Positions 41,795-50,524 of a stretch of DNA of 64,000 bases are shown in pieces (the stretch's first letter is position 1; the number at the start of each line of letters is the position of its first letter). Both the position numbers and the translations under genes were made by a program. The notes under the pieces are model-generated. The model was not told the DNA's origin. It saw only the letters and a list, made by a program, of their open reading frames with translations, and did no database searches. The DNA is from JAEUIA01 sp038330085 (lineage in GTDB: Bacteria; Planctomycetota; UBA1135; GCA-002686595), in the NCBI GenBank assembly GCA_038330085.1, contig JBBQNP010000001.1:43078-107077 (forward strand), given 5' to 3'.

Positions 41795-42861
41795 GGCACG
41801 CGCCCTCCCTCGAAGTCGCCGTCGGTCTCGAAACCGTGCTCGTCCACGTCGTGGCGAAGCGGATCCATGGAGCGCTCGGTCTCCGACAAAGCTTCGTCGC
41901 GCACTGGACGCACACGTTCAGCGACGCGCAGACGTGCCGAGCGCGCGCGCGGGTTGGCGCGGGTCTCGGCATACTCGGCCTCGATCGGCTTCTTGGTCAC
42001 GAGCGTGAAGCGACGCTCGCGCGCGCCGGTCGCGAGGAAGCGCTTGACCTCGCCGTCCTCGCCCGAGTGGAACGCGATCAGCGCGACGCGTCCGCCGTTC
42101 GGCAGCCAGTGCTCGCACGCCGCGAGCGCCGCGAGCAGCTCTTCGCCCTCTTCGTTGACGGCCCGACGCAAAGCCTGGAACACGCGCGTCGCCGGATGGA
42201 TGCGACCGCCGGGTCCCGCGTTCACCGCTCGCACGACCAGGTCGGCCAGCGGAGCAGTGCGACGGAACGGAGCACGCGAGCGCGCTTCGACGATCGCAGC
42301 GGCGATGCGCGGCGCGCGCGACTCTCCGCCCTCGTGGAAGAAGAGGTCCGACAAATCCTGCTCGTCCCACGTGTTGACGATGTCGGCGGCCGTGCGGTCG
42401 CGCGACGGATCCATGCGCATGTCGAGCGGACCGTCGCCCTGGAAGCTGAAGCCGCGCTCGGCCGTGTCGAGCTGCATCGACGACACGCCCAGGTCGAAGA
42501 GCATCCCCGCCGGCATGCCGATCTTCTCTTCGCGAATGACGCGCGAGAGATCCGAGAAGCGACCGCGGCGCACGCGCGCGCGATCACCGAAGCGCGTCAG
42601 ACGCTCGCCGGCGAGTTCGAGCGCGCGCGGATCGTGATCGACGCCGAGCACGCGAGCAAAGGGCAACGCGTCGAGCAGCAACTGCGAGTGTCCGCCCGCA
42701 CCGACCGTCGCGTCGACGATCCAGCACTCACCGCTCGTTTGCAACGGCGACGCCAAGTGCGCGAACGCATCGACGACCTGTTGCGCGAGGACGGGGACGT
42801 GCGCGGGTCTCTCTCCTCCCGTTGCTGTCTCGTCCATGCACTCCATCTCCTGGATCGACAT
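41791..42861 (-). CDS. rsmH: 16S rRNA (cytosine-1402-N4) methyltransferase
   Basis: RsmH (MraW) methylates C1402 in the ribosomal decoding centre. The start HVPVLAQQVVDAF, the SAM-binding VDATVGAGGHSQLLL and LGVDHDPRAL, DLGVSSMQLDTAERGFSF, and RVFQALRRAVNEE are all family signatures. The ATG at 42861 was chosen because GGGAGGGG lies just upstream; the open frame further upstream runs through mraZ and is not coding. An acidic C-terminal tail extends past the usual end. 356 residues. It is the second gene of the dcw cluster. Confidence 0.95.
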   Translation of the reverse strand: MSIQEMECMDETATGGERPAHVPVLAQQVVDAFAHLASPLQTSGECWIVDATVGAGGHSQLLLDALPFARVLGVDHDPRALELAGERLTRFGDRARVRRGRFSDLSRVIREEKIGMPAGMLFDLGVSSMQLDTAERGFSFQGDGPLDMRMDPSRDRTAADIVNTWDEQDLSDLFFHEGGESRAPRIAAAIVEARSRAPFRRTAPLADLVVRAVNAGPGGRIHPATRVFQALRRAVNEEGEELLAALAACEHWLPNGGRVALIAFHSGEDGEVKRFLATGARERRFTLVTKKPIEAEYAETRANPRARSARLRVAERVRPVRDEALSETERSMDPLRHDVDEHGFETDGDFEGGRVP

Positions 42862-42893
42862 TGCCCCTCCCTTCTTTCCAAAAGCGCCCGCGT

Positions 42894-43358
42894 TCACGAA
42901 CCGGGCGTCTGTTTGCGCCGGCTGCCGAGAACTTGATCCACCGAATCGAGGATGGGTTCGTGCTGTGCGTGATAGGGATCCCACACGGCCTTGGCCCAGA
43001 TCTCGGCGTGATCGCCGACTCCGACGATCACGACTTCCTTGTCCGACCCGAGGTGCCCCCGCAACTTCTCGGGAATCAGCACGCGACCTTGTGCATCGAG
43101 CTCGATGCGCATGGTGTTGGCGAAGAACAGTCGCTGCGCGGCGCGCTGGTTCTCCCCGTTGAAAGCAGCGATGTCGAGGCCGTCCAGAGCGCGCTGGAAT
43201 CCGACTTCGGAGAACAGGTAGAGGCACCGATCCTGTCCCCGTGTGAGGAAGCAGACGAGCGTTCCCGCTTCGTCGCGGCCCAGTTCGTCCTGGACTCGCT
43301 TGGGCACCGTGACCCGGAACTTCGCATCCAGGTTGAGGGGGTACTCACCGTAAAACAC
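42894..43358 (-). CDS. mraZ: Transcriptional regulator MraZ
   Basis: MraZ binds repeats upstream of its own operon and modulates dcw transcription. The two SpoVT/AbrB-like halves are visible: FYGEYPLNLDAKFRVTVPKR and the second half starting MRIELDAQGRVLIPEKLRGH. The start was set at GTG 43358, because GGGAGG lies 6 bases upstream; another GTG at 43364 would have almost no spacing. 154 residues, with a C-terminal tail. It heads the dcw cluster in the standard position, 32 bases from rsmH. Confidence 0.93.
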   Translation of the reverse strand: MFYGEYPLNLDAKFRVTVPKRVQDELGRDEAGTLVCFLTRGQDRCLYLFSEVGFQRALDGLDIAAFNGENQRAAQRLFFANTMRIELDAQGRVLIPEKLRGHLGSDKEVVIVGVGDHAEIWAKAVWDPYHAQHEPILDSVDQVLGSRRKQTPGS

Positions 43359-43396
43359 GGGCACCCTCCCACCTGGAGCGGAGTTGAGCCGACCCG

Positions 43397-43421
43397 CCCC
43401 ACTCCTTCCCACCACACACCA
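43397..43421 (-). promoter_or_regulatory. MraZ-box-like direct repeats
   Basis: Read on the minus strand, TGGTG, TGGGA and TGGGG follow each other at exact 10-base intervals (TGGTG-N5-TGGGA-N5-TGGGG), starting about 63 bases before the mraZ GTG. The known E. coli MraZ site is three TGGGN repeats with 5-base spacers, so two copies match fully and one has one change. A fourth phase (CGGCT) has decayed. Confidence 0.55.
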
Positions 43422-43513
43422 CGGCGCCATTCTGCTCGCCCACTTCGAGGGCGGCAATCCCCTGCAAGGGCAGTGTTGCCAGGGCGGTGCGAAAGGGGCG
43501 TGGAAAGGCTCCG

Positions 43514-43542
43514 GATAGAGTCCGGGATCAGGGGACGGTCAA
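43514..43542 (-). promoter_or_regulatory. Possible sigma-70 promoter of the dcw cluster
   Basis: On the minus strand TTGACC (43542-43537) is followed after exactly 17 bases by TCTATC (43519-43514). The -35 is a 5/6 match and the -10 only 3/6. It would place transcription start near 43507, about 150 bases before mraZ and upstream of the MraZ-box-like repeats. Confidence 0.3.
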
Positions 43543-43846
43543 TTCCAGGGGTCGGGGCAGTAAAGGGCGATGCCTACTACATGTTGTGGTTTCAGTTCGA
43601 ACACTCGGTGGGCTGAGGGAGCTGCCAGCAGGCGGTTTTCGAGGGTCTTCCCAAATCTGACACGCGCACGGATTTTTCTGCGCGTGGCGCTGGATCCGGC
43701 GATTTCGGTTCCGTCCCACCGCCCCCACGAGCCTCTGGCTCCCGCAGACCCGCTGGAAACTGCTATCCGCCGACGCATTTTGGAGTGAGATAGCGCCCCG
43801 GTTGACGACAGCTCGATCGGACTGAGTCCCGGCACGAGGGCACCGA

Positions 43847-44437
43847 TCAAGCCCGGGACAGGGCCTCGTCGTCCTCGACGTCGGCTGGCGCCCGATCGGA
43901 GGAATCAGGATCCGGCCCTGCTTCGGCCCCATCCGTCGGCATCTGCGGTTCGGCGCCCTCGAGCAGGCGCAGGAGATCGCTTTTCAGCGCGTCGAGCCGC
44001 TCCGGCTGGAAGTCGAACACGAACACGCGCAGGCTTTCTTTGCGGCGCGGCCGGTGCAGGATCATCGCTTCCCCCTCGCTGTCGGTGCCGCGCACGACGC
44101 GGTCGAGCTTGAGGCGGCGCTTGCGCAAGAGCAGCAGACAGAGCACGTAGCGCAGCTCGCGCACGCGCGGCTCCTCGCGGCCTTCGAGCTGCAGGAAGAG
44201 CTGTTCGAGCGTGGAGAGATCGAGCTGGAGCGCGCGCTTTCCGATGCGGTGGCGCGTGTGCCAGTAGAAGAGGTCGTGCGTGCCCTGGCGCTTTGCGAAG
44301 CACGCCGGGCAGTGGTCCTCGCGGCGCACTTCCTCGGCCACGATGACGAGCGACGACACGTGTCGGTCGCCGTCGGCGAAGTGCACTTCACACGCAGCGC
44401 AAGCGCCCTGGCGGCGGCGGAACTTCCATTCGGACAT
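43847..44437 (-). CDS. Zinc-ribbon protein of unknown function
   Basis: The product is about 196 residues from the ATG at 44437 (MSEWKFRRRQGACAACEVHF). Two CxxC pairs, CAAC near residue 14 and CPAC near residue 43, most likely bind one zinc ion; an intervening FADGDRHVSSL is part of the ribbon. The middle is helical and basic (LRYVLCLLLLRKRRLKLDRV) and the C-terminus acidic and disordered. I associate similar short zinc-ribbon proteins with planctomycetes but know of no function. It stands alone upstream of the dcw cluster on the same strand. Confidence 0.75.
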   Translation of the reverse strand: MSEWKFRRRQGACAACEVHFADGDRHVSSLVIVAEEVRREDHCPACFAKRQGTHDLFYWHTRHRIGKRALQLDLSTLEQLFLQLEGREEPRVRELRYVLCLLLLRKRRLKLDRVVRGTDSEGEAMILHRPRRKESLRVFVFDFQPERLDALKSDLLRLLEGAEPQMPTDGAEAGPDPDSSDRAPADVEDDEALSRA

Positions 44438-44596
44438 CGTGCGGCGATCCTGGACTGAATTTTCCCGGGTTGGACCGGGCACGGCAGCCTGTATGCAGGT
44501 TTCCACGCGGCAAATCAAGGCATTCCACGCGAGTCCGGAGGCTCCGCCGCGGCGCCGGACGTGTGGACAGGTGCTGCTCCGTGGAGCCGAAGCGGT

Positions 44597-45532
44597 TCAA
44601 TGCGACGCAGTGGGCCGAGCCAGCTCTGCCTCGTGATCGCGCCACCACGCACGCCAGGCGCGGACGTCGCGCGACTTCGTGTCGCCGGCGAGCTTCGCGA
44701 TGGAGGTCTGGATCGCCTTGAGCAGCCCGGGCCGGCCCTGCGCGGCCGACGATTCCATGGCGTCGATCATGCGCGGGATCGCGCGCGGCTCGTTCAACTC
44801 GCCCAGGGCTTGAGCCGCCGAGGACGCCACCGTCTCGTCCTCGTCGGACATCGCACGCGAGAGCACGCCGGCCGCGAAGCCCTTCGCGCTCTGCCTCGAG
44901 CCGCGCGATCCGAGCGCTCGCGCGGACTGGGCGCGCACGATCCAGCTCTTGTCGTGCTCGGCGAGCTTGCCGAGAGCTTCGAGGATACGCGGCTCGCCCG
45001 ACGGACTCGGCGGGAGCTTGCCGAGCAACTCTGCTGCGCGCCGGCGCGTCTCGTCGGAGGAGTCTTCGAGCAGCTTCGCGACCGGGTCGTTCGCTTCGGC
45101 ACCGATCTTCTCCAGCGTGTCCGCCGCGAGGAACGCGACGACTCCGTCGCGCACGCCGACGAGACCGGCGAGCAGATCCGTCGAGTGATCGTGCAGCTCG
45201 ATCAGCTCGGCCTGCGCGCGCTCGAACGGACCGGGCGCGTGTCCAGTCGCAGCGAGGCGCGAGCGGTCGAACGCCTGCACCATGTCGAGCACGAGGTTGT
45301 CGACGACGAAGCGGGCGAGATCGGGATCCTTGCGCACCTCCTCACGCTCGACCTCCCACGCGGCACCGCCTTTCTTCCAGGCGTCGAGCACGGCGCGATG
45401 CTGGGCGGGCAGGTCCGCTTCCTTCACCACGTTGGCGTTGGGATCGGACTTCCTGCCCGTCGAGCCGCAGCCTGCGACGAGCAGGGCGACGAGCACGACC
45501 ACAGTGGTCAGCACGCGGATATCGCTACGCAT
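44597..45532 (-). CDS. Lipoprotein with HEAT repeats
   Basis: A lipoprotein signal is clear (IRVLTTVVVLVALLVAGCGS), with the lipidated Cys near residue 22. The rest of the 311-residue protein is helical, with HEAT/PBS-lyase-like repeats such as DPVAKLLEDSSDETRRRAAE, IVRAQSARALGSRG and DEDETVASSAAQALGELNEP. These form binding surfaces and no enzymatic motif is seen. The ATG at 45532 overlaps the end of the upstream glycosyltransferase by 8 bases, so the two are co-transcribed. A periplasmic or outer-membrane-facing scaffold role is inferred. Confidence 0.8.
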   Translation of the reverse strand: MRSDIRVLTTVVVLVALLVAGCGSTGRKSDPNANVVKEADLPAQHRAVLDAWKKGGAAWEVEREEVRKDPDLARFVVDNLVLDMVQAFDRSRLAATGHAPGPFERAQAELIELHDHSTDLLAGLVGVRDGVVAFLAADTLEKIGAEANDPVAKLLEDSSDETRRRAAELLGKLPPSPSGEPRILEALGKLAEHDKSWIVRAQSARALGSRGSRQSAKGFAAGVLSRAMSDEDETVASSAAQALGELNEPRAIPRMIDAMESSAAQGRPGLLKAIQTSIAKLAGDTKSRDVRAWRAWWRDHEAELARPTASH

Positions 45533-46937
45533 GCTTCCTCTGCGTGAGCGACTGGTACCGCTGCACGAGCACGTCGACGTGCGCATCGAAGCGCGGCAGG
45601 TCCGGCGCTCCCGCGTACAACGTCTCGATTCCCAACCGACCGGCGAGCGCGGCTTCGAGCTTCGCCGCGAGATCTTGCGCGTCACCGAAGGCGAAGTGAA
45701 ACCCGGACACGCCGTCCTCGACCAGCTCGGCCATCCCGCCCAGGTCCGACACGAGCAACGGCGTGCGCGAAGCGAGCGCCTCGAGGATCACGAGGGGCGA
45801 GTTCTCGAACCACAGCGAGGGCACGACAAGCAGATCGGTCTGCGCGAGCACGCGCGCGACGCCGGCGCGATCGAGCCGGCCGCCGAGGCGTGCTCCCGAA
45901 GCGCGCGCACCCTCCGCCAGAAGCTGTTGGTAGTCGGGATGATGTTGCGCGGGACCGTACAGCACGAGGTCGCCGTGCGCACGCAGGGCCTGATCCACCC
46001 GCGACCACGCTTCGAGCAGCAAATGTGGGCCTTTCAGCGGCACGAGAGAGCCGATGAACGCGATGCGCAAGCGGTCGCTGCCGGTGCGCACCTGCGGCAT
46101 GAAGTGGTCGAGGTCGACGCCGAAACGCAGGTGCTCGATGCGCGCGGGATCGATCCCCCACTCGTTCACGAAACGCTCGCGCAGGAAGCGGCTGGGCGAG
46201 AGGAAGAGGTCGACGGCGGGCACGAGTTGCTTCTGCAGGCGCAGCGTGCGCTCGGCCGCGAGCTCGGCGAAACGGGCCGATTCCTCGGGCTCCGGATCCG
46301 CGCGAGCTTCGCCGGGAGATGCGGACAGTCGCGCAGCCGCCGCGCGCGCGAAACGCGAGAGGTCGATGCCCGTGCCGGAACGCAGGCCCGCGAGCACGCC
46401 TCCGACCGTGCGCTCGAGGCCGCCTTGTCCGTACTTGAAGTGCGCCAAGCAAGTTCCGCAGCGCGTGAAGTCGATGCGGTCGCACAAGCCTCCGTCGACG
46501 TGCACGCGCTGTCCGAAGCGCGGGCACTGCAACCAGAAGTCGTGCAACGTGAACACGACCGACGCGCCCTTCGCGCGCGCGAGCTGGATGCAGCCCGTCG
46601 ACAAGTACAGAAGGTGCTGCACGTGCACGACGTCCGGCGCGAACGCCTCGAGCACGCGTTCGAATGGGCGCTCGACTTCGGGGTTGTGCCACGTCTCTTC
46701 GAAATCACGATGGAAGAGGTTGTTGACGATCTCGTGGACGACGAGCCCGTTCCACTTGCGCTCGGTGACGCTGTAGTTCGGCCGGCTGATGTCCTTGTGC
46801 GCCGTGAAAACCCTCACGTCGTGCCCGCGTCGCGCGAGCGCAAGGCCCAGGTCGGCGGTGTACGTCTCGGTGCCTGCCGTCTGGTGCGGCGGGAACCCGT
46901 GAGTGACGAGGAGGATCTTCAAAGGGCCCGAGAACAT
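45525..46937 (-). CDS. GT4-family glycosyltransferase
   Basis: The 470-residue product has a GT-B fold of the GT4 type. The acceptor domain begins KILLVTHGFPPHQTAGTETY. The donor domain has RIAFIGSLVPLKGPHLLLEA and the conserved ExFPLVxxE-like region VPSLWFENSPLVILEALASR. An insertion with four Cys (CPRFGQRV...LCDRI...RCGTC) lies near residues 135-165 and may bind metal; this insertion is common in a GT4 subgroup. Substrate is unknown; capsule or surface glycan assembly is likely given the further glycosyltransferases nearby. It is coupled to the HEAT lipoprotein downstream. Confidence 0.85.
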   Translation of the reverse strand: MFSGPLKILLVTHGFPPHQTAGTETYTADLGLALARRGHDVRVFTAHKDISRPNYSVTERKWNGLVVHEIVNNLFHRDFEETWHNPEVERPFERVLEAFAPDVVHVQHLLYLSTGCIQLARAKGASVVFTLHDFWLQCPRFGQRVHVDGGLCDRIDFTRCGTCLAHFKYGQGGLERTVGGVLAGLRSGTGIDLSRFARAAAARLSASPGEARADPEPEESARFAELAAERTLRLQKQLVPAVDLFLSPSRFLRERFVNEWGIDPARIEHLRFGVDLDHFMPQVRTGSDRLRIAFIGSLVPLKGPHLLLEAWSRVDQALRAHGDLVLYGPAQHHPDYQQLLAEGARASGARLGGRLDRAGVARVLAQTDLLVVPSLWFENSPLVILEALASRTPLLVSDLGGMAELVEDGVSGFHFAFGDAQDLAAKLEAALAGRLGIETLYAGAPDLPRFDAHVDVLVQRYQSLTQRKHA

Positions 46938-47005
46938 ACCCGAGCCGGTGACGCGCGGGGACAGCCGTTTGCCGGCTCACGGATCGGGCTTACTCTGGGC
47001 GCAGC

Positions 47006-47434
47006 ATGAAGCGAGCTCTCGTCATCTTCGCGGTCGTTCTCGCCGGTGCGCTCGTCGCTATCCAGTTCGTGCCCGTGGAGCGCACGAACCCGCCCGTCAC
47101 GAGCCCGCTCGTTGTGCCGGAGCCGGTGAAGTCGATCCTGCAACGCGCTTGCAACGACTGCCACTCGAACGAAACGCGCTGGCCTTGGTACGCGCACATC
47201 GCGCCGGTGTCGTGGCTGGTCGCCGATGACGTCCACGACGGGCGCAGGCACCTCAACCTGTCGACGTGGGGCGAGATGTCGGCGAACAAGAGGTTGTCAA
47301 AGGCCGACAACATGGCCGAAGAAGTCGAAGCGGGCCGGATGCCGATCTCGAAGTACACGCTGATCCACCACGACGCCAAGCTGTCGCACGAAGACGTCGT
47401 CGCGCTGCGCAAGTGGGCAGACGGGGTGGAGTGA
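47006..47434 (+). CDS. Haem-binding domain protein (CxxCH)
   Basis: The 142-residue product has an N-terminal hydrophobic segment (ALVIFAVVLAGALVAIQFVP) serving as export signal or anchor. One haem-attachment motif CNDCH follows, within LQRACNDCHSNETRWPWYAH, the hallmark of the Haem_bd family. The C-terminal part (ISKYTLIHHDAKLSHEDVVA) has His residues that could be the distal ligand. Such proteins occur in periplasmic electron transfer or as small cytochromes. It is the only plus-strand gene in this part of the window and looks monocistronic. Confidence 0.85.
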   Translation: MKRALVIFAVVLAGALVAIQFVPVERTNPPVTSPLVVPEPVKSILQRACNDCHSNETRWPWYAHIAPVSWLVADDVHDGRRHLNLSTWGEMSANKRLSKADNMAEEVEAGRMPISKYTLIHHDAKLSHEDVVALRKWADGVE

Positions 47435-47631
47435 GCGGGAGCGGCTGGAACGCTCGCGGCAGCTTTGGGCGCGAGGCAAGATGTTCCGCGCCTACGGCGC
47501 GGTTCCGGCCGGCGCGATTCGCCCGGGACTACCCGGTCGGCTCGCGCCGGTCGGCTAAGTAGGGGCCGACTGGAACGGAGCGTCGATGGACACTGAGCGG
47601 CCGGGCGCGGAGGATCTCCGCCCGAGAAGAG

Positions 47632-48750
47632 TCAGCCGGCGAGCGGTCGGACGATCTTCCACCACAGCGACATCAGCGCGTCGAGCGTGCCGAGCACGGC
47701 GCGACGCAGACCGTTCGCGCGCAGTGACGGCGTCACCGTAATCGGACCGGGTGCGAGAAGGTCGCGGTCGTTGCGTGTGCGCTCGGCCTGAAAGCGTGCG
47801 CGTTCGCGAGTCACGTGCTCGCGTAGTGCGAAGTACGCGCGCTTGCCGCGCCACCACGGACCGATCGAGCCCGACGCGAGCGCGAACGCGAACCAGACGC
47901 ACTCGTACAGCGCCAACCCGGGCAGCGCGACGAAGACGGTGCGCTTGCGATAGCACTTGGCCATGTACGTCCAGCGATTGCGCGAGTGGAAAAACACGCG
48001 CGAGCCGGGGTAGCTCGGGCCGTCGCGGAAGCTGATCCCGGGCGTGCCGCCGGCGTGCAGCACGATCGCGTCCTCGACCGACAGGATGCGATGACCTGTG
48101 GCACGCAGGCGGAACGACAGGTCGAGGTCCTCGAACAGGATGAACATTGTCTCGTCGTAGCCGCCCAGTTCCATCAGCGCGTCGCGGTCGACGAGCAGCG
48201 CAACGGCGACGGCGCAGTCCACGTCGAGCGTGCCGTGACCGTTCGCGTCTTCGAGCGGTGAATAGAAGTTGCGCAGCGAGATCAGGCCGGCGTAGTGCAG
48301 AGCACCCCCGTCGTAGTGCACGCGCCCCGGCTCCGTCGCAAACACGCTGCGCGGTTGTGCGATCGCGATCCCCTTTCCGGCGGCGACCGCGGCGCACAGC
48401 TGCGTCAACATCGCCGGCGTGCACATGGCATCGTTGTCGAGCGCGAGCACCCAGCGGTGTTTCGCAGCACGCATGCCGGCGTTGCGCGCCGGACACGGAC
48501 CGTCGTTCTTCTCCATCGCGATCACGCGCACGTTCGGGAAGCGCTCGGAGACGATCGCGCGGCTGCTGTCGCGCGACGCGTTGTCGACCACGATCACTTC
48601 GCCGACGACCGCGTCGAGCTTCGCGACGGCACCGAGACAAGCATCGAGGTATCGCTCCCCGTCGAAGTTGCACACGACAACCGACACGGGCCCGAGGCCG
48701 GAGTTCACAGCCTGACGATCCAATGCGGTAAGTTCGGATGCGGCGGTCAA
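47632..48750 (-). CDS. GT2-family glycosyltransferase
   Basis: The GT-A fold begins VSVVVCNFDGERYLDACLGA and continues with VIVVDNASRDSSRAIV. The nucleotide/metal site is WVLALDNDAMC, and ILFEDLDLSFRLRATGHRIL carries the ED motif that contains the catalytic base in this family. The C-terminal third is hydrophobic in part (VALPGLALYECVWFAFALAS), which suggests membrane association, as in rhamnosyltransferase-like enzymes. 372 residues. It lies 42 bases downstream of the PIG-L/GT2 fusion gene and probably shares its transcript. The sugar transferred is unknown. Confidence 0.85.
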   Translation of the reverse strand: MTAASELTALDRQAVNSGLGPVSVVVCNFDGERYLDACLGAVAKLDAVVGEVIVVDNASRDSSRAIVSERFPNVRVIAMEKNDGPCPARNAGMRAAKHRWVLALDNDAMCTPAMLTQLCAAVAAGKGIAIAQPRSVFATEPGRVHYDGGALHYAGLISLRNFYSPLEDANGHGTLDVDCAVAVALLVDRDALMELGGYDETMFILFEDLDLSFRLRATGHRILSVEDAIVLHAGGTPGISFRDGPSYPGSRVFFHSRNRWTYMAKCYRKRTVFVALPGLALYECVWFAFALASGSIGPWWRGKRAYFALREHVTRERARFQAERTRNDRDLLAPGPITVTPSLRANGLRRAVLGTLDALMSLWWKIVRPLAG

Positions 48751-48792
48751 GCAGTTGGAGCTGTCACGCGCGTGCGGGCAGTGCGCCCGAAC

Positions 48793-50391
48793 CTAGCTGA
48801 TCGGCAGCTCGAAGTCCGGTGCCTTCACGGGACGGCGGTGCTTCAGGCAATAGGGCAAGTTCCACAACACGCTCAAACCGGCCTTCGTCACGACCCACCA
48901 GGCGCCCTTCGTCTCGCGCAGCGAACGTCCGATGCCGATCGTGCCCGTCGCGTCGGCCACGTCGCCCTGCGCCTCGCGCTTTTCCGAGCGCAAGATCACC
49001 TTCGAGAACACGAGCCAGGGCATGCGCACGAGGGCCGACATGGGCGCGTACTTGAGCATCGAAAGCCACGCGTTGCGTGCGTGGTAGTACAGGCTGCGCT
49101 TGCCCATCTTGATGCCGAACGGCGTCTTGTGGAACACGCCGCAACCGGGGTACTGCAGCACGCGGTAGCCCAGGTTGAGCAAGCGGCACGTGAGGTCGCG
49201 CTCGTTGCCGTAGATGAAGAGCCGCTCGTCGTACCACTCGGCTTCGGTCAGCGCCTGCGTACGCGCCAGCGACGCACAGCCGCGGAACGTCGACATGTAG
49301 CGCTCGGTGTTCACCGCCGGCGACTTCAAGTACGCATCAGGCGTGCCCGGCTCGACCACCTGCGTCGACACGATCGCGGTCGTCGGCGGCTCCTGCACCA
49401 TGCGCAGCGTGGCCTTCTCGAGCCACTCGGGCGGCATCACGATGTCGTCGTCGAGGATGGCGGTCAGCTCGGTCGCGCTCGACTTGAAGCCGATGTTGAA
49501 CGTCTCGCACGCGCCGAACTTGTCGTGCGGCATCGTGATCAGGCGCACCTCGGGGAACTCGCGCGCGATCATCTCGGAGGTGCCGTCACGGCTGGCGTTG
49601 TCGACGACGACGATCGCGGAGAACGGCAGCGTCTGCGCGCGCAACGACTCGAGGTTGGCGCGCACGTCGGAGCACTTGTTCCACGTCGATACCACCGCAG
49701 TGGTGCGCGGCAGATCGGAGCGGATCTGTCCGGCGCGCAGGCTCTGCAGGCGTTGTGCATCGGCCGTCTGGGTTGCACGCAGCTCGGAGCTCGACACGCG
49801 CACGAAGCGCTCGGGGTTCGCGGCAGCGCCGGTGCGAGGGCGCGCGACCGACAGCGCCTCGACCGCAGCGCGCTTCGCGGCGTCGAACCGCGCGGCCTCG
49901 AACGCGAACCCGTCCTCTGCTCCGTATCCGAGGCCGTAGACGAGGACGCTGCGCGCCGGTCCGTTCGCGAGCGCCGAGGCGATCGCGCGGCTCGCGGCGC
50001 GTTGATCGAGGTCGGCGTCCTGCTCGCGCAAAGCCGGCACGTACACGAGCTCGGGCGCGATCTCGTCCACCGCCGTGCGGATGCGCGCGACCAGGTCCGT
50101 CTGCGCGCCAAGCTTGCCTTCGGCGACGTCGAGGCTGCGCACGTCGCCGACACCGAGAGCCTTCACCGCAGCGCGGGCTGCGTCGCGTCGCTGCGCGGAT
50201 CCACCGTCGCCGAGCACGAGCACGACGACGCGGTCCTGGCGCGCGGCGTGGAACGCGAGCTGTGCGCCGCAGCCGACCACTTCGTCCCCCGCACGCGTCG
50301 CGATGCACACGACGCTCGTCGGGAGCGTGCTCGGATCCGCGGAGGGGGACGAACCGAAGCCGGGCATCGTGCGATCAGTGGGAGAAGTCAT
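48793..50391 (-). CDS. Fusion of degenerate PIG-L deacetylase-like domain and GT2 glycosyltransferase
   Basis: Residues 25-200 follow the PIG-L/LmbE fold (VVCIATRAGDEVVGCGAQLA), but the zinc and catalytic motif HPDDE is replaced by Arg33-Ala-Gly-Asp-Glu. The second His motif is also lost (DADLDQRAASRA). Deacetylase activity is therefore unlikely. From about residue 229 a GT2 glycosyltransferase follows, with TTAVVSTWNKCSDVRANLES, IVVVDNASRDGTSEMI, LDDDIVMPPEW and GNERDLTCRLLNLGYRV. This second domain looks active. 532 residues. The gene heads a minus-strand pair with another GT2 gene, implying a surface-glycan pathway in which the first domain may bind sugar without cleaving it. Confidence 0.82.
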   Translation of the reverse strand: MTSPTDRTMPGFGSSPSADPSTLPTSVVCIATRAGDEVVGCGAQLAFHAARQDRVVVLVLGDGGSAQRRDAARAAVKALGVGDVRSLDVAEGKLGAQTDLVARIRTAVDEIAPELVYVPALREQDADLDQRAASRAIASALANGPARSVLVYGLGYGAEDGFAFEAARFDAAKRAAVEALSVARPRTGAAANPERFVRVSSSELRATQTADAQRLQSLRAGQIRSDLPRTTAVVSTWNKCSDVRANLESLRAQTLPFSAIVVVDNASRDGTSEMIAREFPEVRLITMPHDKFGACETFNIGFKSSATELTAILDDDIVMPPEWLEKATLRMVQEPPTTAIVSTQVVEPGTPDAYLKSPAVNTERYMSTFRGCASLARTQALTEAEWYDERLFIYGNERDLTCRLLNLGYRVLQYPGCGVFHKTPFGIKMGKRSLYYHARNAWLSMLKYAPMSALVRMPWLVFSKVILRSEKREAQGDVADATGTIGIGRSLRETKGAWWVVTKAGLSVLWNLPYCLKHRRPVKAPDFELPIS

Positions 50392-50475
50392 GCGTCAGGT
50401 CGGCGACGAGGTGTGTGTGCTCCTCTGCGGAGACGATGCGACATCTATCGACCAGGGGTGCGAAAAACGTGCGTG

Positions 50476-50524
50476 GGTGCCTGGCGCCGATTGCCGGTGT
50501 TTCCGTCGACCCATGCCTGGCACC
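50476..50524 (+). repeat. Dispersed intergenic repeat, copy B
   Basis: This 49-base unit begins with GGTGCCTGGCGCCGATTGCC, identical over its first 20 bases to the left arm of the element at 28186, and ends TGCCTGGCACC. Its ends form an imperfect inverted repeat. It lies in the 224-base gap between the PIG-L/GT2 gene and a lipoprotein gene. Confidence 0.75.

Larger units (their letters stand above)
43359..43846. other. Intergenic region upstream of mraZ
   Basis: This 488-base gap separates the dcw cluster from the next minus-strand gene. On the minus strand it holds a MraZ-box-like repeat (43397-43421) and a possible sigma-70 promoter (43514-43542). I looked for RNase P RNA and other conserved RNAs here and saw none. 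The remainder (43550-43846) shows nothing recognisable. Confidence 0.5.

Noticed and set aside
38646..42008. Very long plus-strand open frame (1120 codons) opposite ftsI and murE
   Set aside because: It is Arg/His/Ala-rich with no motif and exactly shadows well-supported minus-strand genes; an artefact of high GC.
43575..43600. NrdR-box-like sequence (ACAACATGTAGT on the minus strand)
   Set aside because: A single loose match without a second box and not near ribonucleotide reductase genes.
43550..43846. RNase P RNA or another structured RNA upstream of mraZ
   Set aside because: I looked for conserved core stretches such as GAGGAAAGTC on both strands and did not find them.
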